The position numbers and the translations under genes are program-made. The notes beneath the pieces are model-generated. The model made no database searches and was not told where the DNA came from. It saw only the letters and a list, made by a program, of their open reading frames with translations. Positions 60,157 through 64,000 of a stretch of DNA of 64,000 nt are shown one piece after another. This DNA comes from Palsa-504 sp963844625 (GTDB lineage: Bacteria > Actinomycetota > Actinomycetes > Streptosporangiales > Streptosporangiaceae), in NCBI GenBank assembly GCA_963844625.1, contig CAWJPF010000010.1, positions 186,001 through 250,000 on the forward strand, read 5' to 3'. Within the stretch, counting starts at the first letter, position 1. Every line of letters begins with the position of its first letter.

Positions 60157-60902
60157 AGGGGGCCGCCCGCCACGTAGATGACCTGGCCGGACACGAAGCC
60201 CGCACCCTCGCTGACCAGGAAGGAGATGGTATGGGCCACGTCCGCCGCCTGGCCTACCCGCCGGACCGGGATCCGCTCCGCGGCCGCCTTCTGGAAATCC
60301 TCGAACGGCATGCCCACGCGGGCCGCCGTCGACGCGGTCATGTCGGTGGCGATGAACCCTGGCGCGACCGCGTTCGCGGTGACCCCGAACGGCCCGAGCT
60401 CGATGGCCAGCGTCTTGGTGAAACCCTGCATGCCGGCTTTGGCGGCAGAGTAGTTCACCTGCCCGCGGTTACCGAGCGCGGAGGAGGACGACAGGTTGAC
60501 GATGCGCCCGAAACGCTGATCCACCATGTACTTCTGAACAGCCCGGCTCATCAGGAAGGCGCCGCGCAGGTGGACGCCGAGGACCGTGTCCCAGTCGTCT
60601 TCGGTCATCTTGAACAGCAGGTTGTCACGGATCACCCCGGCGTTGTTCACCAGCACCGTCGGCTCGCCCAGTTCGGCGGCGACCCGCTCGACCGCGGCCT
60701 GGACCTCACCGCTCTGACTGACGTCGGCCCCCACCGCGACCGCACGGCCGCCGGCGTCGACGATCTCCTTGACCGTCCCCGCGCACGCGGCCTCGTCCAG
60801 GTCCAGGACCGCCACTGCCATCCCGTCCGCGGCCAGCCTGCGCGCAGTCCCGGCACCGATGCCACGGGCTGAGCCGGTCACGATCGCGATTCTGTCTGTC
60901 AC
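60150..60902 (-). CDS. Short-chain dehydrogenase/reductase (FabG-like)
   Basis: A 250-residue classical SDR. IVTGSARGIGAGTARRLAADG is the cofactor loop, followed by NNAGVIRDNLL, NLSSSSALGNRGQVNYSAAKAG with Ser-Tyr-Lys, and PGFIATDMT. In this acyl-CoA dehydrogenase operon it more likely oxidises a 3-hydroxyacyl-CoA than reduces 3-oxoacyl-ACP; a dedicated FAS-II FabG is encoded elsewhere in the window. GGAGAG lies 6 bases before the GTG start. Its stop lies within the next gene. Confidence 0.87.
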   Translation of the reverse strand: MTDRIAIVTGSARGIGAGTARRLAADGMAVAVLDLDEAACAGTVKEIVDAGGRAVAVGADVSQSGEVQAAVERVAAELGEPTVLVNNAGVIRDNLLFKMTEDDWDTVLGVHLRGAFLMSRAVQKYMVDQRFGRIVNLSSSSALGNRGQVNYSAAKAGMQGFTKTLAIELGPFGVTANAVAPGFIATDMTASTAARVGMPFEDFQKAAAERIPVRRVGQAADVAHTISFLVSEGAGFVSGQVIYVAGGPLC

Positions 60903-61019
60903 TAGGTTCTCTCCTTTTTACTCCGAACGGGCCGTCGTGCCCGTGTCGGGGAACGTTCCTTAGCTCGTCGTCGGTTGCGGTCTGCGCGGGCCTCGTGGGG
61001 GTCGTGAAGGTTAAGTTCG

Positions 61020-62282
61020 TCAGCCGGCGGTGGCCTTCCGCAGCTCGCGGCGGGCCATGGACCTCTTGTGCACCTCGTCTGGGCCGTCGGCGAACCTGAG
61101 CGAGCGCGCGCTGGCCCAGAGGTGAGCCAGCGGGAAGTCCTGGCTGACCCCGCCGCCGCCGTGCGTCTGGATCGCCTTGTCGATCACCCACTCGGCCATC
61201 GCCGGGGTCACGATCTTGATCGCCTGGATCTCGGTGTGCGCCCCCTTGTTGCCCACGGTGTCCATCAGCCAGGCCGTCTTGAGCACCAGCAGCCGGGCCT
61301 GCTCGATCCTGACCCTGGACTCGGCGATCCAGTCCTGGACGACGCCCTGCTCAGCCAGGGTCTTGCCGAAGGCAGTGCGGCTGGCGGCCCGCCGGCACAT
61401 GAGCTCCAGGGCGCGCTCGGCCGCGCCGATCTGCCGCATGCAATGGTGAATGCGCCCTGGACCGAGCCGGGCCTGCGCGATCGCGAACCCTTCGCCCTCC
61501 CCCGCGATCAGGTTGTCCCTCGGGACCTTCACGTGGTCGAAGACGATCTCCGCGTGTCCGCCGTGCGTACCGTCGGTGTAGCCGAAGACGGTCATCCCCC
61601 GCTTGATCGTGATGCCCGGCGTATCACGCGGCACCAGGATCATGGAGTGCCGGCCATGACCATCGGCGGCCTCGCCGGTCACTCCCATCACGATGAAGAT
61701 CTCGCAGCCCGAGTACATCGCGCCACTCGACCACCACTTGCGGCCGTTGATCACGTAGCCGTCGCCGTCCGGGGTGATCGTGGTGGCGATGTTCCTCGCG
61801 TCGCTGGAGGCCACGGCGGGTTCGGTCATGCAGAACGCCGACCTGATCGTGCCCTCGAGCAGCGGGCGCAGCCAGCGTTCCTGCTGCTCCGGCGAGCCGA
61901 ACTCGGCCAGCACTTCCATGTTGCCGGTATCGGGCGCCGCGCAGTTCAGCGCCTCGGGCGCCAGCGCCGGGCTCCAGCCGGTGATCTCGGCCAGCGGCGC
62001 GTACTGGAGGTTCGTCAGCGGCGGATCGGGCAGGCTCACGCCCGCCAGCGCGGTAACCGCCTTCGCCGCCTTGCCGGTCAGGAAGAGGTTCCACAGTCCG
62101 CGGCTGCGCGCCTCGGCCTTGAGCTCCTCTGTGACCGGCGCCCGCTCCCACAGGTGCCCGCTGCTGACGGCCGTCGCCACCTGTTCTTCGAACACCGACT
62201 CGGCGGGGTAGACCCGCTCGTCCATGAAGGCAAGCAATCGCTTGCGCAAGTCAAGCGTCCGGACGTCGTAGCCAAAGTCCAT
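61020..62282 (-). CDS. Acyl-CoA dehydrogenase (ACAD10/11-like)
   Basis: A 420-residue acyl-CoA dehydrogenase. The ATG at 62282 (MDFGYDV) has GGGAGG 9 bases upstream. FCMTEPAVASSDARNIATTI, VINGRKWWSSGAMYSGCEIFIVMG, GRIHHCMRQIGAAERALELMCRRA and IQTHGGGGVSQDFPLAHLWASARSLRFADGPDEVHK match the ACAD10/11 branch, some members of which act on 4-hydroxy- or branched acyl-CoAs. It is the first gene of the operon, 117 bases before the SDR. Confidence 0.88.
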   Translation of the reverse strand: MDFGYDVRTLDLRKRLLAFMDERVYPAESVFEEQVATAVSSGHLWERAPVTEELKAEARSRGLWNLFLTGKAAKAVTALAGVSLPDPPLTNLQYAPLAEITGWSPALAPEALNCAAPDTGNMEVLAEFGSPEQQERWLRPLLEGTIRSAFCMTEPAVASSDARNIATTITPDGDGYVINGRKWWSSGAMYSGCEIFIVMGVTGEAADGHGRHSMILVPRDTPGITIKRGMTVFGYTDGTHGGHAEIVFDHVKVPRDNLIAGEGEGFAIAQARLGPGRIHHCMRQIGAAERALELMCRRAASRTAFGKTLAEQGVVQDWIAESRVRIEQARLLVLKTAWLMDTVGNKGAHTEIQAIKIVTPAMAEWVIDKAIQTHGGGGVSQDFPLAHLWASARSLRFADGPDEVHKRSMARRELRKATAG

Positions 62283-62544
62283 GGAGCACAACCTCCCATA
62301 GGGCCGCTTCCACCGGGTTCTTCCCCACCCTACCTACCCACCAGTACGGCTGTCCGCTACGACCTCCCCGCTTCTGTATTTCTTCTGATTCTGCGCCGCG
62401 ACGTCGTTCTATAACCCGGAGTTACGGCCGCGGGCCGCGGCTGGGACGCAGGATGCGGAAGACCACGCCATGCCCGCCATCGCCGCCCGCGTTACCGCGG
62501 AATGCGCCTCAACTGCCCCGGCCGCACCACCTGGCGGCTGAGGC
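62283..62544. other. Intergenic region upstream of the acyl-CoA dehydrogenase operon; no gene seen
   Basis: It should hold the promoter of the minus-strand operon. No clear -35/-10 pair or regulator site was recognised. It merges into the repeat at 62545. Confidence 0.35.
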
Positions 62545-62604
62545 AACCACAACGATGGAGCATCGCTGTGGTGATAGCAACATCGATGGAGCATCGTTGT
62601 GGTT
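62545..62604. repeat. Two 20-base repeats nested in a 13-bp inverted repeat
   Basis: CGATGGAGCATCG(C/T)TGTGGT occurs at 62553-62572 and 62584-62603, 31 bases apart with one difference. The outer arms 62545-62557 and 62592-62604 are exact reverse complements (13 bp), and each unit is itself a near-palindrome. The element lies 115 bases upstream of the nucleotidyltransferase start. It may be an operator pair or a mobile-element footprint. Confidence 0.6.
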
Positions 62605-62706
62605 CGGCCGGGCAGGCTTAGGTATGTGGGTTGCGCGCCCTGTTCTGCCGATGCCTGTCGTCAGCCTGACGTTCAGGGCCGGCTGGGCGGCACTCCGCAC
62701 CCTAGG

Positions 62707-62712
62707 CATAGT
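62707..62712 (+). promoter_or_regulatory. Possible -10 box (CATAGT) of the nucleotidyltransferase gene
   Basis: CATAGT is followed by exactly 6 bases and the GTG at 62719, the same spacing as other leaderless genes here, but the first base deviates from TANNNT. Confidence 0.35.
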
Positions 62713-62718
62713 GGGCAC

Positions 62719-63521
62719 GTGGAGGAACGAGGGCTGGAGTGTGACGGGACGGTCGCACGGGAGGGCGCGCTGGAGCGAGTGCAGGCCAACTTCGTCCCCG
62801 TGGTGGAGGCTGCCCGCGCTCATATCACGGCGACGTTCGGCGCGCGGCTGTACGGCGCCTACCTCTACGGCAGTATCCCGCGCGGCACCGCCAGACCCGG
62901 GGTTTCCGACCTCGACCTCCTGGTCGTCCTGCACGACGAGCCCACCGCCGCCGACCACGCCGACGCCGCGGCTATCGAGGCCGCTCTCGACGGCTCGTTC
63001 CCCCAGATCAACGGCGTCGGCATGCTGTTGTCCAGCGCGGGTCACTCGCTCAGCGATCTCGAACGCTACGACGGCGGCTTCTTCATCGCCTGCCTATGCA
63101 CCCCCCTGACCGGACACGACCTGGCCGAACAGCTCCCCGCTACCGCCCTACCGGGCTACTCGCCCGCGAGACGAGCGGCGACCTCGCCCTTTTGCTCCCG
63201 CGCTGGCGGACCCGAGCCGGGCAAGCCGTTACCGACTCTGATCGCCAGACCCTCAGCCGCGGTGTCGCCCGCCGGCTGATCCGCACGGGATTCACGCTGG
63301 TCATGCCACGCTGGGGCGGCTGGACAAGCGACCTGAACTCCTCCGCCGAGATCTTCGGACGCTACTATCCTGAGCGCCTTGAGCAGATGCGCGTCGCCGC
63401 GGCCACCGCCCGGGCCCGTTCGGCCGATCCCGCCGTCCTCGCCATGCTGATCAATGACCTCGGCCCCTGGCTCGCGGCCGAGTACGCGGTCGTGTGCGGC
63501 GAGAAAGCACCGCGCCCCTGA
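62719..63521 (+). pseudogene. Nucleotidyltransferase-domain protein, frameshifted in the middle
   Basis: The first frame carries an intact polymerase-beta-like nucleotidyltransferase core: GAYLYGSIPRGTARPGVSDLDLLVVL shows the GS-x10-DLD metal/nucleotide motif. It goes out of frame at a run of four C's (63135-63138). One extra C would give LPRYRPTGLLARETSGDLA and continue in the second frame (LIRTGFTLVMPRWGGWTSDL, AEIFGRYYPERLEQM) to a stop at 63521, for a protein of about 267 residues. Layout resembles aminoglycoside-adenylyltransferase-like or MNT-type proteins; the substrate is unknown. A GTG start without ribosome site fits the leaderless pattern. Confidence 0.7.
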
Positions 63522-63539
63522 ACAGCACTGGCCGCCATC

Positions 63540-63875
63540 TTGCGCTCGGGTCGACGTAGTGAGCTGGTGCGGCGGAAGACGTAGAAGTCGCCGGACTCGA
63601 AGATCTGGTGTAGGCGTGATCCAGGTAGAGATGGGCGATGAAGGCGGGGACGTTGCTGATGGCGGGACTGTAGTCGCTGTCGAGGCCATCGAACACGATG
63701 TACTAGGTCCTGGGGTTGCCGCCGTTGCCGATCAGATGCCGAGATCCCACGACGTCGGGTTGAGTTGCATCAGCCGGAACAGCGAGATCGCGGCGTACGC
63801 GCCGAAGACGGCCAGCGCGATCGCCCAGGTGACCGGATCTCGGTGTAGGCACCGGCCAGCACGCGCCCAGACCGC
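63540..63875 (-). pseudogene. Remnant of a DUF2079-like membrane protein with a large internal deletion
   Basis: On the minus strand an N-terminal piece (TWAIALAVFGAYAAISLFRL then NPTSWDLGI, stop at 63732) resembles the first helix and DLGI motif of DUF2079 membrane proteins. Within 35 bases a C-terminal-like piece follows: YIVFDGLDSDYSPAISNVPA, then, in a shifted frame, QIFESGDFYVFRRTS, like the end of such proteins. The 300-400 residues normally between are missing, and a stop plus a one-base shift interrupt the rest. I read this as a decayed gene; the family assignment is tentative. The end of the window beyond 63875 shows no gene. Confidence 0.4.
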
Positions 63876-64000
63876 GGCTTGGCCTGCGGCGGCATCACCT
63901 CAGGCGGCACCAACCCCGCCGGGTCCGTACGGTTTGGCCCTACGGCCAGTCCGTCGGTCCCGCGGCACGAGTGGTTCGGCGTCCGACTGAGTCCGTTGCC

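Noticed and set aside
1..64000. tRNA, rRNA, insertion sequences, integrases or prophage genes
   Set aside because: None was recognised on either strand by reading; the accessory character of the glycan locus rests on gene content and decayed copies, not on mobile-element genes.

Overview
The window is high-GC DNA from an actinobacterium, probably a filamentous or soil lineage near Streptosporangiales/Streptomycetales (lineage inferred from gene content). The evidence is the Pup-ligase block pafA...pafB-pafC-tatA-tatC-helY, a mabA/inhA-like fabG-fabI pair, DUF3099 and DUF3866 genes, a 6C-like small RNA, a GlnR-type operator, and many GTG/TTG and leaderless starts.

Layout. 1-4 kb: peptide/nickel-type ABC importer (substrate-binding lipoprotein and two permeases; the last runs off the left edge). 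4.6-7.1 kb: fabG-fabI-purU. 7.1-10.1 kb: translationally coupled TldD/TldE protease pair. 10.1-11.1 kb: DUF3099 gene, a three-hairpin 6C-like sRNA and an octamer repeat array. 11.2-13.9 kb: PadR-regulated DrrAB-type exporter. 14.1-14.7 kb: cysteine dioxygenase. 14.9-25 kb: helY, tatC, tatA, pafC, pafB, DUF3866, a tandem FKBP lipoprotein and pafA. dop, pup and prcBA are not in the window.

25-45.8 kb is a cell-surface glycan locus. It has rmlA-rmlB-rmlD with convergent rmlC, two polyprenyl-phosphate-type GT2 transferases, a nucleotide-sugar dehydrogenase, an extended SDR, an SMR-type carrier, a methyltransferase, and an expanded set of multi-membrane proteins that I recognise only as GT-C-like. 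Family A has the motif AWD(M/I)LHGN and occurs as four genes plus a 3' remnant. Family B has the motif YDGQF(F/Y)YRLAL and occurs twice. A lone GT-C-like protein has HPGPAYMY. One family A copy is frameshifted at a 7-base G/C run. Inferred model: polyprenyl-linked sugars are made inside, flipped, and polymerised or attached outside by the A/B proteins. This is the best candidate for an undescribed system here.

45.8-55 kb: semialdehyde dehydrogenase, a secreted beta-helix protein, an alpha/beta hydrolase, a cyclase plus TPP-enzyme pair, and an ammonium transporter behind a GlnR-like operator. 55.2-62.3 kb: an operon of three acyl-CoA dehydrogenases, an SDR and a translationally coupled, frameshifted GH3 beta-glucosidase. 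62.5-64 kb: a frameshifted nucleotidyltransferase and remnants of a DUF2079-like membrane protein.

Two cross-cutting observations. Several genes start 6 (or 8) bases after a TANNNT box, so their mRNAs are probably leaderless. At least four genes carry single-base frameshifts, three in short G/C runs and one near a CC, so the reader should weigh assembly error against real decay.
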